Shown here piece by piece: positions 34,398 through 43,259 of a DNA stretch of 45,087 nucleotides. The position numbers and the translations under genes were made by a program. The number at the start of each line of letters is the position of its first letter. Position 1 is the stretch's first letter. This stretch comes from an uncultured Verrucomicrobiota bacterium (GTDB taxonomy: Bacteria; Verrucomicrobiota; Verrucomicrobiia; Opitutales; Opitutaceae), in assembly GCA_903960515.1 (NCBI GenBank), contig CAJCBL010000242.1, positions 1 through 45,087 on the forward strand, given 5' to 3'. The notes beneath the pieces are model-generated. The model had not been told where the DNA came from and did not search any database. It worked only from the letters and a program-made list of their open reading frames with translations.

Positions 34398-34583
34398 CGG
34401 CCGGAGCGAAGCGGAAACCTCGCGTGCTGGCAATGCGGAGGTGGGGCAACCAAGGGCAGTCGCCTCGAATTGCGGTGCGCCCTGTGAGCCACTTCGCCGG
34501 GGCGGGCGCAGTGGCTCGCTGGCTGGCCTTCGCCCTCCGGGTTTCCCCCTTTACTACCCCTGCCCAAGCCGTAGCTTCGCGGC

Positions 34584-34850
34584 ATGCTCGGTCATGCTCC
34601 CTCACTACCGCTTGCGTTCTTCGGGCTCGGCACGCCGGAGATCATCCTGATTTGCTTTGTCATTCTTTTGCTCTTCGGAGCCAAGCGACTGCCCGAGCTT
34701 GCCCGGGGCCTGGGTAAGTCCATTCAAGAGTTCAAGAAGGCATCCAACGAGGCCGAACGCGAGATCCGCCAGTCCATCGACGAACAGCCCAAGTCCCCGC
34801 CTCCGGCCAAGCCCTCGGCCAGCATCCCGCCCGCTTCGAGCAACAACTGA
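34584..34850 (+). CDS. tatA: Twin-arginine translocase subunit TatA/TatE
   Basis: An 88-residue protein with a TatA signature: GLGTPEIILICFVILLLFGAKRLPELARGLGKSIQEFKKA. A short N-terminal membrane helix leads through the FG hinge to an amphipathic helix. The polar, Pro-rich C-terminal tail (about residues 70-88) is typical. TatA oligomers form the pore for folded proteins with twin-arginine signals. No tatB or tatC is adjacent. A strong terminator follows 34 bases after the stop codon, so this is a monocistronic unit. Confidence 0.95.
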   Translation: MLGHAPSLPLAFFGLGTPEIILICFVILLLFGAKRLPELARGLGKSIQEFKKASNEAEREIRQSIDEQPKSPPPAKPSASIPPASSNN

Positions 34851-34884
34851 GCGCAGGGGCAGGCCCCGCATTTCGCTCCCCCTT

Positions 34885-34911
34885 ACCGGCGACCTCTGTC
34901 GCCGGTTTTTT
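34885..34911 (+). terminator. Rho-independent terminator of tatA
   Basis: A perfect nine-base-pair stem (ACCGGCGAC, 34885-34893, and GTCGCCGGT, 34898-34906) with a four-base loop CTCT is followed by TTTTTA. It overlaps the 3' end of the convergent FeoB-associated gene, whose stop codon begins at 34912. Confidence 0.92.
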
Positions 34912-35065
34912 ATTTCCGCCGGTGCTTGATCGCGGTCTTGGCGCAGCCGCATTGCCCCTGTGAACAGGGGCTGGCGCCGCGCCGGCGCAATCCCTGCCAC
35001 AGCAGGTAGCCCAGCGCCGCTCCGGTCAGCGCGAGGGCGATGATAGTCTGCCAGGTTTCGTTCAT
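34910..35065 (-). CDS. FeoB-associated Cys-rich membrane protein
   Basis: A 51-residue protein with one N-terminal membrane helix (WQTIIALALTGAALGYLLWQGL) and a C-terminal Cys cluster SPCSQGQCGCAKTA, ending in basic residues. It is the last gene of the feo operon, 14 bases after feoB. The shape and position match the small FeoB-associated Cys-rich membrane proteins, which may bind or pass Fe(II). It is too short to be confident on function. The ATG at 35065 is preferred; the longer in-frame start would sit inside feoB. Confidence 0.85.
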   Translation of the reverse strand: MNETWQTIIALALTGAALGYLLWQGLRRRGASPCSQGQCGCAKTAIKHRRK

Positions 35066-35079
35066 CGGAATCCCATTCC

Positions 35080-37161
35080 TCAGTGGAAGCCCAGCGCCAG
35101 CCCTATGTGGCGCGCTGCGAAGCATGCGACCCAGGCGGTCGCTGTCATGTAACCGATCTGCACCAATGGCCATTTCCACGAGCCGGTCTCGCGCCGCACC
35201 ACCACGATCGTGCTCACGCATTGCAGGGCGAATACGTAGAACACCATCAAGGTGAAGCACACCAGCGGAGTGAACAGCACCCGCCCGTCAGGCCAGCGCG
35301 CCATGAGCAGGGCCTGCCGCAGCGGCACCGTGCTGCTGTCCTGCTTTTCGTCGGCGTTGAAGATCACCGCCATCGAGCTTACGAATACCTCGCGGGAGGC
35401 GAACGAGGTGATCAGGCCCACGCCGATCTGCCAGTCGAAGCCCAGCGGTGCGATCGCCGGTCCGATGGCGTGGCCAAACCGCCCGGCATAACTGTGGGCG
35501 ATCTGTTCGGCGGGCGTGGCGCCGGGCGAGCGGGGGAAGGTTGTCAGCGCCCAAAGGACGATCGAAATGGCCAGGATCACCGTGCCGGCCTTGCGCAGGA
35601 ACATGAAGGCGCGCTCGCCCATGTGCAGAGATACCGACAGCAGGGAGGGCAGGCGGTAGGGCGGCAGCTCCAGGATCATCATGGGAGTCTCCCCGCGCAG
35701 CAGGGTGTGTTTGAACAGCCAGGCGAAGGCAAAGGCCCCTCCCGTTCCCAGGGCGAACATCGCACACATCAACTCGACCTTTGTCGCCACCGGTACCCGT
35801 TCCCCGGGCACCAGCGCGGCGATGAGCAGCAGGTACACCGGCAGCCGCGCAGAGCAGGTCATCAGCGGGGCCACCAGAATGGTCACCAGCCGGTCCTTGC
35901 GCGACTCTATCGTGCGGGTGGCCATGATACCCGGGATGGCGCAGGCGTAGGAGCTGAGCAGCGGGATGAACGACTTGCCGTCCAGACCCACCCGGCTCAT
36001 CAGCCGGTCCATCATGAAAGCGGCGCGCGCCATGTACCCGGTCTGCTCCAACAGCCCGATGAAGAAGAACAGGATCATGATCTGGGGCAGGAACACGATG
36101 ATGCCGCCCACCCCGGAGATCACCCCGTCGGTAAGCAGGTCGCGCAGGTCGCCGGCGGCCATCGCGGCGCGCACCACCGTACCCAGCCAGGTGACACCCG
36201 CATCGATCCAGCCCATCGGATACTCGGCCAGGGTGAAGATTGAGAGGAACATAGCCGCCATCACCGCAACCAGAGTCACCCAGCCCCAGACCGGATGTAC
36301 CACCACCTCGTCGATACGATCCGTGAGCGAAAGCCCCGCTGCGGCCTCGGACTGCACGACCTCGCGCACAAAGCCTCCCACCGCCTCGTAGCGGGCGGCC
36401 ACCAGGGCGCCGCGCCAGTCGCAGCCGGCCGCCTTCCATTTCGCCTCCCAGCGATCGACCACGGCCAGCACTTCGGCAGCGATGGGCGCGCCTGCCAGTG
36501 TGAGAGATTCGCGGTCGCCCAGCAGCAGCAATGCCTCGGTGCGGGCAGCGGCATCGCTGCGGCCTTCGCGCCGGGCTATCTCGGCTACAAGCTCGGCCAG
36601 GGCGGGGGCCACCTCGGCGGGCACTTCCCAGATGGGGCGGGCCGGGGCTGCCAGCCCGGGCCGGCTCATCGCCAGGCGCAGCTCTACGAGCCCCTCGCCT
36701 GAATTGCCCTGGCACCGCACCACGGCTACGCCCAGGCGGGCCGACAGCGCCTCCGCGTCGATCCTGAGGCCTTTGGCGGTGGCCAGATCCGTCATGTTGA
36801 GTGCCACGATCACCGGCAGCCCGAGATCGAGGATCTGGGATACGAGGTAGAGATTGCGCTCCAGGTTGGTGGAATCGACGATACACACCACGCGGTCGGG
36901 CCGCGGGGTGTCGCTGCGCCGGCCCAGCAGCACATCGCGCATCACCGCCTCGTCGGGGGAGCGCGCCGCCAGGCTGTAGGCGCCGGGCAGGTCGATGATC
37001 TGCATACGCCTCCCGTGCTGCGAGTAGCACTCTCCAATCTTCTTCTCGACGGTGACGCCGGGATAGTTGCCCACCTTCTGCCTAAGGCCGGTGAGCGCGT
37101 TGAACAGCGTGCTCTTGCCGCAGTTCGGGTTGCCGACGAAGGCGAATACGGGTTCGGACAT
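35080..37161 (-). CDS. feoB: Ferrous iron transporter FeoB
   Basis: A 693-residue Fe(II) transporter with a cytoplasmic N-terminal G domain: G1 GNPNCGKST (from residue 10), G2 in GNYPGVTVE, G3 DLPGAYS and G4 NMTD. About eight membrane helices follow from residue 275, with the gate motifs LPQIMILFFFIGLLEQTGYMAR and MTCSARLPVYLLLIAAL, whose Cys is conserved. ASREVFVSSM marks the second gate region. It moves Fe(II) across the inner membrane. It follows two feoA genes and precedes a Cys-rich partner. Confidence 0.97.
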   Translation of the reverse strand: MSEPVFAFVGNPNCGKSTLFNALTGLRQKVGNYPGVTVEKKIGECYSQHGRRMQIIDLPGAYSLAARSPDEAVMRDVLLGRRSDTPRPDRVVCIVDSTNLERNLYLVSQILDLGLPVIVALNMTDLATAKGLRIDAEALSARLGVAVVRCQGNSGEGLVELRLAMSRPGLAAPARPIWEVPAEVAPALAELVAEIARREGRSDAAARTEALLLLGDRESLTLAGAPIAAEVLAVVDRWEAKWKAAGCDWRGALVAARYEAVGGFVREVVQSEAAAGLSLTDRIDEVVVHPVWGWVTLVAVMAAMFLSIFTLAEYPMGWIDAGVTWLGTVVRAAMAAGDLRDLLTDGVISGVGGIIVFLPQIMILFFFIGLLEQTGYMARAAFMMDRLMSRVGLDGKSFIPLLSSYACAIPGIMATRTIESRKDRLVTILVAPLMTCSARLPVYLLLIAALVPGERVPVATKVELMCAMFALGTGGAFAFAWLFKHTLLRGETPMMILELPPYRLPSLLSVSLHMGERAFMFLRKAGTVILAISIVLWALTTFPRSPGATPAEQIAHSYAGRFGHAIGPAIAPLGFDWQIGVGLITSFASREVFVSSMAVIFNADEKQDSSTVPLRQALLMARWPDGRVLFTPLVCFTLMVFYVFALQCVSTIVVVRRETGSWKWPLVQIGYMTATAWVACFAARHIGLALGFH

Positions 37162-37235
37162 GGTGGTGGGCTAAGGGTGGAGCCAGGGCGGTGACGGCTC
37201 TGCGGGCACCGGATCGCCGGCGAGGGGAGGCCCGT

Positions 37236-37475
37236 TCAGCGGGCCGGTGCGACCTGGGGCTCCACCTCGATGGATCCGGCCTCGCCGCGGCGCAGCGAAA
37301 GATTGTAGCCGCGGATCTGGATTTCGAGCGGATCGCCCGAAGGGGCGGCGCGCAGCAGTTTCACCGTAGTGCCGGGCAGCAACCCCATCTCGCGCAGGCG
37401 CAGGAATACGTCGCCGCCATTTGGCACCTTGGTGATCACGGCCGAAGCCCCCGGGGCTAGTTCGGAGAGAAACAT
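37236..37475 (-). CDS. feoA: FeoA domain protein
   Basis: A 79-residue SH3-like protein: LSELAPGASAVITKVPNGGDVFLRLREMGLLPGTTVKLLRAAPSGDPLEIQIRGYNLSLRRGEAGSI. The R-L-x-E-M-G-L-x-P-G motif is the FeoA hallmark. It is thought to act on the FeoB cytoplasmic G domain. It lies 74 bases upstream of feoB and 11 bases after another FeoA-like gene. Confidence 0.93.
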   Translation of the reverse strand: MFLSELAPGASAVITKVPNGGDVFLRLREMGLLPGTTVKLLRAAPSGDPLEIQIRGYNLSLRRGEAGSIEVEPQVAPAR

Positions 37476-37486
37476 AGGATACGCGC

Positions 37487-37762
37487 TCAGCGCCCTCCGC
37501 CCGCAGCCGCCGCCAGCGGCTGCACCTGTATGAGTTGTGCGAGCTCATGGCTGAGGGCCAGTTTGGTGCCGCAGACCTCGCACATCACGGAGGTCTTGCC
37601 GGAGATCTTCTTCACCGTCGCTGCCTCGCAAAAGCCAAGTTCGCGCAAGCGGTGGTTGATCGCGTCCTTGCATCCCAGCTTGAAAATCTCCGCCTGCATC
37701 CCCGGTGCGAGCACACAAAGCGGCACGGTTACGGGGCAGGCGGGATGAGGAGGGGGGGGCAT
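37487..37762 (-). CDS. Second FeoA-like protein, first gene of the feo operon
   Basis: A 91-residue FeoA-like protein. The FeoA motif is INHRLRELGFCEAATVKKI, lacking the usual Pro after Gly. It adds three Cys that feoA at 37236 lacks (KLGCKD, MCEVCGT). The Cys pattern may bind metal or a redox centre. The start is the ATG at 37762: a promoter lies just upstream at 37773-37801, and only about four bases would separate a predicted transcription start from the ATG. A longer frame would begin inside that promoter. Confidence 0.88.
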   Translation of the reverse strand: MPPPPHPACPVTVPLCVLAPGMQAEIFKLGCKDAINHRLRELGFCEAATVKKISGKTSVMCEVCGTKLALSHELAQLIQVQPLAAAAGGGR

Positions 37763-37772
37763 GGCAGAGTGG

Positions 37773-37801
37773 TTTATCGGAAGGCTGAGACTGGTTCTCA
37801 A
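37773..37801 (-). promoter_or_regulatory. Promoter of the feo operon with a Fur-like box
   Basis: On the minus strand TTGAGA (-35, 37796-37801) and GATAAA (-10, 37773-37778) are separated by exactly 17 bases. The 15-base palindrome TGAGACTGGTTCTCA (37786-37800) overlaps the -35 and spacer and has the 7-1-7 layout of a Fur box (five of seven symmetric pairs). This fits iron repression of ferrous iron uptake. The predicted transcript would be almost leaderless. Confidence 0.7.
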
Positions 37802-38132
37802 TCGAAATGATCGGAGCGTGCCTTTCTATCAGCCGGTCGCATGCCAGCTCCGGAGAAGAACAGCCCTCCTGTTCGGGCGGGCCGCCTGCAGCTGCGATGC
37901 TGAGCCGGGGCCTTTGGGGAATGGCGGCGAGCGGCTGAGCCGCAACGGTTCATCTGAGGGCAAGGGCATGCCATGCGTGCGGACCTCCGGGGGAAGCTGG
38001 AGGCCGGATACTGAAGGCGCGCGTTTCATCGCAAGGTCCTGGCTTATCTCCGCATATGCTCCGGTTTCGCGGGTTCTTGCATCCGCCTTTCTGTAAGCTG
38101 CCTCACACCAGTTCCGTTGGAGGCCAGATCAG
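37802..38132. other. Intergenic region between the feo operon and mtnA
   Basis: About 330 bases of divergent spacer without a reliable coding frame. It contains short hairpins (GAACAG with CTGTTC near 37855-37875; GCGGCTGAGCCGC near 37930-37942), but I can assign it to no riboswitch family. A promoter for mtnA should lie in it. Confidence 0.45.
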
Positions 38133-38166
38133 AGCCATAATGCAGTCGAGTTGCATGGTTGCGGCT
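38133..38166 (+). repeat. Minimal MITE remnant upstream of mtnA
   Basis: AGCCATAATGCA and TGCATGGTTGCGGCT form an inverted repeat with a short seven-base centre. The right end matches the terminal repeats of the longer elements, so this looks like an element reduced to its ends. Confidence 0.55.
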
Positions 38167-38205
38167 GAAGGTTCCGACCATTCCGGCCTCGTGCCCGATT
38201 CTTCG

Positions 38206-39384
38206 ATGCGCAGCCTTGCCGTCGAGCCCGCGCTCCCCATGCTGGCCCCTGTGAACGTCGCGGGCATTCCCTACCGCACGATTTGGCCAGACCCCGGCGG
38301 CAACGCCGTGGGCATCATCGACCAGACCCTGCTGCCTCATCGCTTTTCCACGACCCGGCTCTCCTCGCTGGCCGAGGTGGCCCACGCCATCCGCGCCATG
38401 CTCGTGCGCGGCGCCCCGCTCATCGGGGCCACCGCCGCCTATGGGCTGGCGCTCGGTATGCGTCACGACCCCTCGGATATTGGGCTGGCCGCCGCCCGCG
38501 CCCTCCTGCTGGCCACCCGGCCGACCGCCGTGAACCTCCGCTGGGCCCTCGCCCGGGCCCAAGCCGCCGTGGCTCCCCTGCCGCCAGCGCAGCGCGCCGC
38601 CGCCGCCTGGGCCGAGGCCGGGCGTATCGCCGAGGAGGATGTCGCCCTCAACCGCGCACTGGGCGAGCACGGCTGCGCCAGGCTGGAGCAGCTGGCCCGC
38701 GAACGCGCCCCCGGCCGCCGTCTCGAGATTCTCACTCACTGTAACGCGGGCTGGCTGGCCACCGTGGATCTGGGCACCGCGCTGGCGCCCGTCTACCTCG
38801 CGCACAACCGCGGTCTGCCCATACATGTGTGGGTCGACGAGACTCGCCCGCGCAACCAGGGCGCCAGCCTTACAGCGTGGGAACTAGGCGAGCACGGTGT
38901 GCCTCATACCCTTATCGCCGACAACGCCGGTGGCCACCTCATGCAGCATGGCCAGGTAGACGCTGTGATCGTGGGCGCCGACCGTGTGGCCGCCAACGGA
39001 GACGTGGTCAACAAGGTGGGTACCTACCTCAAGGCGCTGGCCGCACACGACTGCGGCGTGCCCTTCTTTGTGGCCGTGCCCAGCCCCACCATCGACTGGA
39101 GTATCACCGACGGCTCCGGCATCCCCGTGGAGGAGCGCGGCGCCCGCGAAGTCACGCATATCCACGGGCTCGATTCCCGCGACCAGCTCGTCGAGGTGAG
39201 GATTTCCCCTCCATCGACCCCCGCGGCCAATCCGGCCTTCGACCTCACTCCTGCCAGGCTCATTACCGCGCTGATCACCGAGCGCGGAATTTGTCCGGCC
39301 ACCACCAACGGACTGCGGGCGCTCTTCCCGGAGCTCGCGCCCCTGCCCCCGATGGCATCCTTCAACCCTGAACTCCCTTCATGA
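38206..39384 (+). CDS. mtnA: S-methyl-5-thioribose-1-phosphate isomerase
   Basis: A 392-residue aldose-ketose isomerase of methionine salvage, in the eIF2B-like fold. It has IIDQTLLPHRF and MLVRGAPLIGATAAYGLALG near the N-terminus, then ILTHCNAG (the catalytic Cys), DETRPRNQGASLTAWEL and VGADRVAANGDVVNKVGTY (the catalytic Asp). The start is uncertain: 38206 or 38239, both in frame, follow the repeat remnant at 38133-38166. The stop overlaps the start of the phzF-like gene, so these are coupled. Other mtn genes are absent from the window. Confidence 0.92.
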   Translation: MRSLAVEPALPMLAPVNVAGIPYRTIWPDPGGNAVGIIDQTLLPHRFSTTRLSSLAEVAHAIRAMLVRGAPLIGATAAYGLALGMRHDPSDIGLAAARALLLATRPTAVNLRWALARAQAAVAPLPPAQRAAAAWAEAGRIAEEDVALNRALGEHGCARLEQLARERAPGRRLEILTHCNAGWLATVDLGTALAPVYLAHNRGLPIHVWVDETRPRNQGASLTAWELGEHGVPHTLIADNAGGHLMQHGQVDAVIVGADRVAANGDVVNKVGTYLKALAAHDCGVPFFVAVPSPTIDWSITDGSGIPVEERGAREVTHIHGLDSRDQLVEVRISPPSTPAANPAFDLTPARLITALITERGICPATTNGLRALFPELAPLPPMASFNPELPS

Positions 39385-40160
39385 CCCTCGACTACTACCA
39401 GGTCGATGCCTTCGCCGACCGCGTATTCACCGGCAACCCTGCCGCGGTGATCCCATTGAAACGTTGGCAACCCCTCAACGTGCTGCTGTCGCTGGCGATG
39501 GAGAATGGCCAACCGGAGACGGCCTTCTTCGTGCCCCGCGGCGAAGGTTTCCACCTGCGCTGGTTCACCCCCAAGGTTGAGATGGACCTCTGTGGCCACG
39601 CCACCCTGGCCGCCGCGCACGTGCTCTGGAACCACCTCTCCCACGCGGGTGATCCTATCCATTTCGAAACACTTAGCGGCCCCCTCACCGTGTCGCGCGA
39701 GAGCGGCCGGCTTATGCTCGATTTTCCCTCGCGCCCGCCGGAAGCCACCGAGGCCCCCGCTGCGCTCTTGGAGGCGCTCGGGACGAAGCCGTTCCAGGTC
39801 TGGAAATCGCGCGACTACCTCTTGGTCTACCGCAGGGAGGAGGAATTGCGCGCTCTCGCGCCCGATTTCGCCAAGCTCGCCACTCTCGACTGCCTCGGGG
39901 TGATCGCCACGGCTCCCGGCAAGAGCGTTGACTTCGTATCTCGCTTCTTCGCACCCAAGGCCGGCATCAACGAGGACTCAGTCACCGGCAGCGCGCACTG
40001 CACGCTCACCCCGTACTGGGCGAAACGCCTGGGCAAACCGCGCCTGCGTGCCGAGCAACTTTCTGCCCGCGGCGGCCGGCTCTGGTGCGAGGTGGTCGGG
40101 GATCGGGTGAAGATTGCCGGCCACGCCGTAACCTATATGAAGGGACAGATAGAGGTTTGA
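39381..40160 (+). CDS. PhzF family isomerase
   Basis: A 259-residue diaminopimelate-epimerase-like fold protein. The catalytic Glu lies near MENGQPETAFF, and the family signatures are DLCGHATLAAAHVLW and EDSVTGSAHC. The usual D-P-V-T-G-S motif reads D-S-V-T-G-S here. PhzF proteins isomerise trans-2,3-dihydro-3-hydroxyanthranilate in phenazine synthesis, but most family members act on unknown substrates. No phenazine genes are nearby. The start ATG overlaps the stop of mtnA (ATGA). The stop is followed by GCGGTAGCCAGCAGG, a possible decayed terminal repeat. Confidence 0.9.
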   Translation: MTLDYYQVDAFADRVFTGNPAAVIPLKRWQPLNVLLSLAMENGQPETAFFVPRGEGFHLRWFTPKVEMDLCGHATLAAAHVLWNHLSHAGDPIHFETLSGPLTVSRESGRLMLDFPSRPPEATEAPAALLEALGTKPFQVWKSRDYLLVYRREEELRALAPDFAKLATLDCLGVIATAPGKSVDFVSRFFAPKAGINEDSVTGSAHCTLTPYWAKRLGKPRLRAEQLSARGGRLWCEVVGDRVKIAGHAVTYMKGQIEV

Positions 40161-40754
40161 GCGGTAGCCAGCAGGGTGGGGGACGTTTGTACTTGGCCGA
40201 CCGCACCAGCGGAACGCCTGTTCAAGATAAGCAAATGGCTTGCCGGGAGGGTTTGCCTCGACTCCGCACGGCCTTCCCGGCTGGTGGGAGAGGTGGTGTC
40301 CGAGCCGGTTCGATTCCCCGGCAGGGCGATACGAACGAAGCGCAGCGGAACGCCTGCCCAACATAGCCGTACCCAGGCAATCATGCTGCTTTGCGCTCGG
40401 GAAGAGCACGAACTCCGGTGTCCTGTCGTAGGAGCGTGCCTGCACGCGATCTGCGCTCTTAATCGCGTGCAAGCACGCTCCTACGACGGGAATGGTTATG
40501 GCTTAGCCATAACGAATATGTCCGCTCGTATGGTCGGACCTTGTGCCCATAACGCCTAGCCGTGGGCGGCGCGGCATGCCACGTTCTCCGCTGCAGGGAA
40601 TGACGGAGGGGGAATCAGGAGTCAAAGTCCCGTTACATTGCGCCGCTGGCTCGCGTATGGCTATTGGCGGGTATGCTCCGCGCCAGATCTCAAGCCCGAT
40701 GAGCAACCCTGAATATTCTCCCAAACCGAGTTCGCTTGGCCACCCCCTACTGCG
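40161..40754. other. 600-bp gene-free stretch filled with repeats
   Basis: This region holds a 14-base direct repeat (CAGCGGAACGCCTG, 40207-40220 and 40343-40356). It also holds an imperfect hairpin (GCCGGGAGGG near 40241 with GGCCTTCCCGGC near 40271), a GGTTCGATTCCCCG segment (40307-40320), a full MITE/REP-like element (40366-40502) and a fragment with GGTCGGACCTTGTGCCC (40532-40548). No coding frame is credible. Confidence 0.6.
40366..40502 (+). repeat. MITE/REP-like element, full length (137 bp)
   Basis: Ends GCCGTACCCA (40366-40375) and TGGTTATGGC (40493-40502). The hairpin pairs 40426-40450 (TCGTAGGAGCGTGCCTGCAC and on) with 40462-40486. The left half has GCACGAACTCCGGTGTCC as in the elements at 10647 and 22246. 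Confidence 0.85.
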
Positions 40755-43259
40755 GTGCTCCACACGCATCCTTCTTTTGGGGCGCTGGTGGCGCTCGGCG
40801 CGACCGCCCTGTTTTCGCCGCTGTGTGCTGCGGCGCCGGCAACCTGGTTGAGCCGCGGCATCGGCGCCGGAGGCGCTCTCTACTCGCCCTCGATCAACCC
40901 GGCCAACAACAGCGAGTATTACGTCGCCTGCGACATGAGCGGGCTCTACCACTCGACCGACTTCGGCAACTCGTACACCACCGAGCCGTTCGCCAAAATC
41001 CAGGGCGGCCACGATGCCGCGGTGCGCTTCACCAGCGATCCCAACATCGCCTACTGCCTCTCGTACACGGCAGACAACTCGGTGCCGATGAAAAGCACCG
41101 ACGGTCGCCAAACCTGGGCCCCGCTGGCTGGCAACCCGTTGCCGGGCGACACCCTTTATGGCCTTTGGGCCGACCCCGCCCGCACCGACCGCGTCATCGT
41201 GACCGGTTACTCCACGATCTATTTCTCCGGCAACGGCGGTGCCTCATTTACCCAGATCCCCGCCGCTGTGGTCGGCGGCACCGACACCCTCGTGGGGGGC
41301 GTATTCTTCGACGGTGCCAGCATTTACATCGGCACCAGCTCCGGTCTCCTTGTCTCGACCAACGCAGGCACTTCCTTCACCAACGTGGGCACCCCTGGGA
41401 TACCGTCCGGCGAGGGGATCTTCTCCTTCGTCGGCGCCCGCACTGGCGGCACCATGCGCTTCTTCTGCCTGACCGGTGCCAGCGGCAATGTGTATCCTGG
41501 CCTTGATGTTGGCGCCGACTACTGGGGCTTTATCCGCGGGATCTACCGCCTCGACAACGCCACCGGCAACTGGACGCGGCAGATGACTGGAATCGATACG
41601 GGCAACCAGTTCCCGATGTACCTGGCCATGGCCGCCAACGACATCTCCACCGTCTACGCTGCCGGGGGCAGTTCCGCGAGCGATCCCATAGTCCTCAAGA
41701 CTTCCACTGCCGGAGCGAACTGGACCAATACATTCCACACCGACAACAATCAGAACATCACCACCGGTTGGTCCGGCCGCGGTGGCGACCGCGACTGGTC
41801 CTACGGCGAAGTCGCGCTCGGGCTCACCGTCGCCCCCAACGACTCCTCAAAGGTCTTGCTCACCGATCTCGGCTTTGTCCACCGCACCGGCGACGGTGGC
41901 ACCACATGGCAACAGGCCTACGTGAGCCCTGCCGACCAACACCCGGCCGGTACCACGGCGATCTCCCGGGCCAGCTACCACAGCATCGGGTTGGAAAATA
42001 CTTCCTGTTGGCAACTGGTCTGGAGCGACGCCCAGAACGTGTTCGCCGCCTACTCCGACATCCGCGGGCAGCGCAGCACCGATGGCGGCGCAACCTGGTC
42101 GTTCAATTACGCTGGGCATTCCGGCAACACCATGTATCGGCTCGCCCGCCATCCCGATACCGGAGTGCTCTACGCCGGCACCTCCGACATTCACGACCTC
42201 TACCAGAGCACCCGACTGGCGAACAGCCCGCTCGACTCCGCCGACTCCAACGGCAAGGTCTTGTTCTCCGCCGACAAGGGCGCCAACTGGCAGACACTTC
42301 ATTCCTTCGGACACCCGGTGTTCTGGGTTTGCCTCGACCCAACCGCACCGAACCGCCTTTACGCCAGTGTCGTGCATTCCACCGCCGGGGGCGTTTTCGT
42401 CTCGGGCAACATCCAAAACGGCACCACGTCCACTTGGACCAAGCTCCCCAATCCGCCGCGCACCGAGGGGCATCCCGCCTCCCTCGTGGTGCTCAACGAC
42501 GGCAAACTCGTAGCCACTTACTCCGGCCATCGCAATCCAGGCTTCACCGCCAGTTCCGGCGTCTTCCTCTACACTCCGTCCTCCGCCACCTGGTCCGATG
42601 TCTCCGCCCCCGGCATGCTCTACTGGACCAAGGACCTCGTGGTCGACCCGGCGGATCCGTTGCAAAACACTTGGTACGTCGCCGTCTTCAGCGGTTGGGG
42701 TGGAGCTCCCAACGGGCTGGGCGGGCTCTACCGCACCGCCGACCGAGGTGCCCATTGGACGCGCATCAACTCCCTCGATCGGGTCACCTCGATCACCTTC
42801 AACCCCACTGTTCCCGGCGAGGCCTACCTCACCACCGAGACCGAAGGACTCTGGGTCGCCGCTGATATCCGCGCAGTGGCTCCGGTATTCACCCAGGTCG
42901 CCAGTTATCCATTTCGCCAGCCCGAGCGGGTATTCTTCAATCCCTTCACCCCGTCGGAGCTTTGGGTATCGAGCTTTGGCCACGGCCTGATGCTGGGCGC
43001 CACCACCGCCGACCTGCTCGGCGGCTTCTCGCTGCGGATCGCCCCCATCCCGGGCAGGACCGACCGCATCAACCTCGTCTTTGGCCCGGTGCTCGCCGGC
43101 CGCACCTACCTGCCCGAGTGGTCCGCCGACCTCTCCGCCGGTTCCTGGGTCCCGCTCACCACCACGAGCCAGAGCGACACCGGCACGGAGCGCACCGTGA
43201 CCGACACCGCCGCCACCGGAGCGCGCAAGTTCTACCGCATCCACATCACCACGCCCTAG
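40755..43259 (+). CDS. Secreted Asp-box (BNR/sialidase-like) beta-propeller protein
   Basis: An 834-residue protein with a Sec signal peptide (GALVALGATALFSPLCAAA). At least seven Asp-box repeats, each S/T-x-D-x-G-x-x-W or close, occur at intervals: STDGRQTW, STNAGTSF, STAGANW, TGDGGTTW, STDGGATW, SADKGANW and TADRGAHW. This is the fold of GH74-type xyloglucanases, sialidases and VPS10-like proteins. The C-terminal ~70 residues (YLPEWSADLSAGSWVPLTTT to KFYRIHI) form a separate domain that I associate with Verrucomicrobiota surface proteins. The start codon is GTG at 40755. Substrate and catalytic residues cannot be named. Confidence 0.85.
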   Translation: MLHTHPSFGALVALGATALFSPLCAAAPATWLSRGIGAGGALYSPSINPANNSEYYVACDMSGLYHSTDFGNSYTTEPFAKIQGGHDAAVRFTSDPNIAYCLSYTADNSVPMKSTDGRQTWAPLAGNPLPGDTLYGLWADPARTDRVIVTGYSTIYFSGNGGASFTQIPAAVVGGTDTLVGGVFFDGASIYIGTSSGLLVSTNAGTSFTNVGTPGIPSGEGIFSFVGARTGGTMRFFCLTGASGNVYPGLDVGADYWGFIRGIYRLDNATGNWTRQMTGIDTGNQFPMYLAMAANDISTVYAAGGSSASDPIVLKTSTAGANWTNTFHTDNNQNITTGWSGRGGDRDWSYGEVALGLTVAPNDSSKVLLTDLGFVHRTGDGGTTWQQAYVSPADQHPAGTTAISRASYHSIGLENTSCWQLVWSDAQNVFAAYSDIRGQRSTDGGATWSFNYAGHSGNTMYRLARHPDTGVLYAGTSDIHDLYQSTRLANSPLDSADSNGKVLFSADKGANWQTLHSFGHPVFWVCLDPTAPNRLYASVVHSTAGGVFVSGNIQNGTTSTWTKLPNPPRTEGHPASLVVLNDGKLVATYSGHRNPGFTASSGVFLYTPSSATWSDVSAPGMLYWTKDLVVDPADPLQNTWYVAVFSGWGGAPNGLGGLYRTADRGAHWTRINSLDRVTSITFNPTVPGEAYLTTETEGLWVAADIRAVAPVFTQVASYPFRQPERVFFNPFTPSELWVSSFGHGLMLGATTADLLGGFSLRIAPIPGRTDRINLVFGPVLAGRTYLPEWSADLSAGSWVPLTTTSQSDTGTERTVTDTAATGARKFYRIHITTP

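Noticed and set aside
37802-38132. A possible riboswitch ahead of mtnA
   Set aside because: I looked for SAM-I, SAH and cobalamin core motifs on both strands and could not match any; only short hairpins are present.
40239-40330. A tRNA-like segment with GGTTCGATTCCCCG
   Set aside because: The T-arm does not pair properly with its flanks and there is no D-arm or anticodon arm. The same motif recurs in reverse at about 28150-28168 inside a repeat element.
41847-43244. A 465-codon minus-strand frame opposite the propeller gene
   Set aside because: Gly/Val/Glu-rich with no domain; the plus strand has repeated Asp-box motifs.
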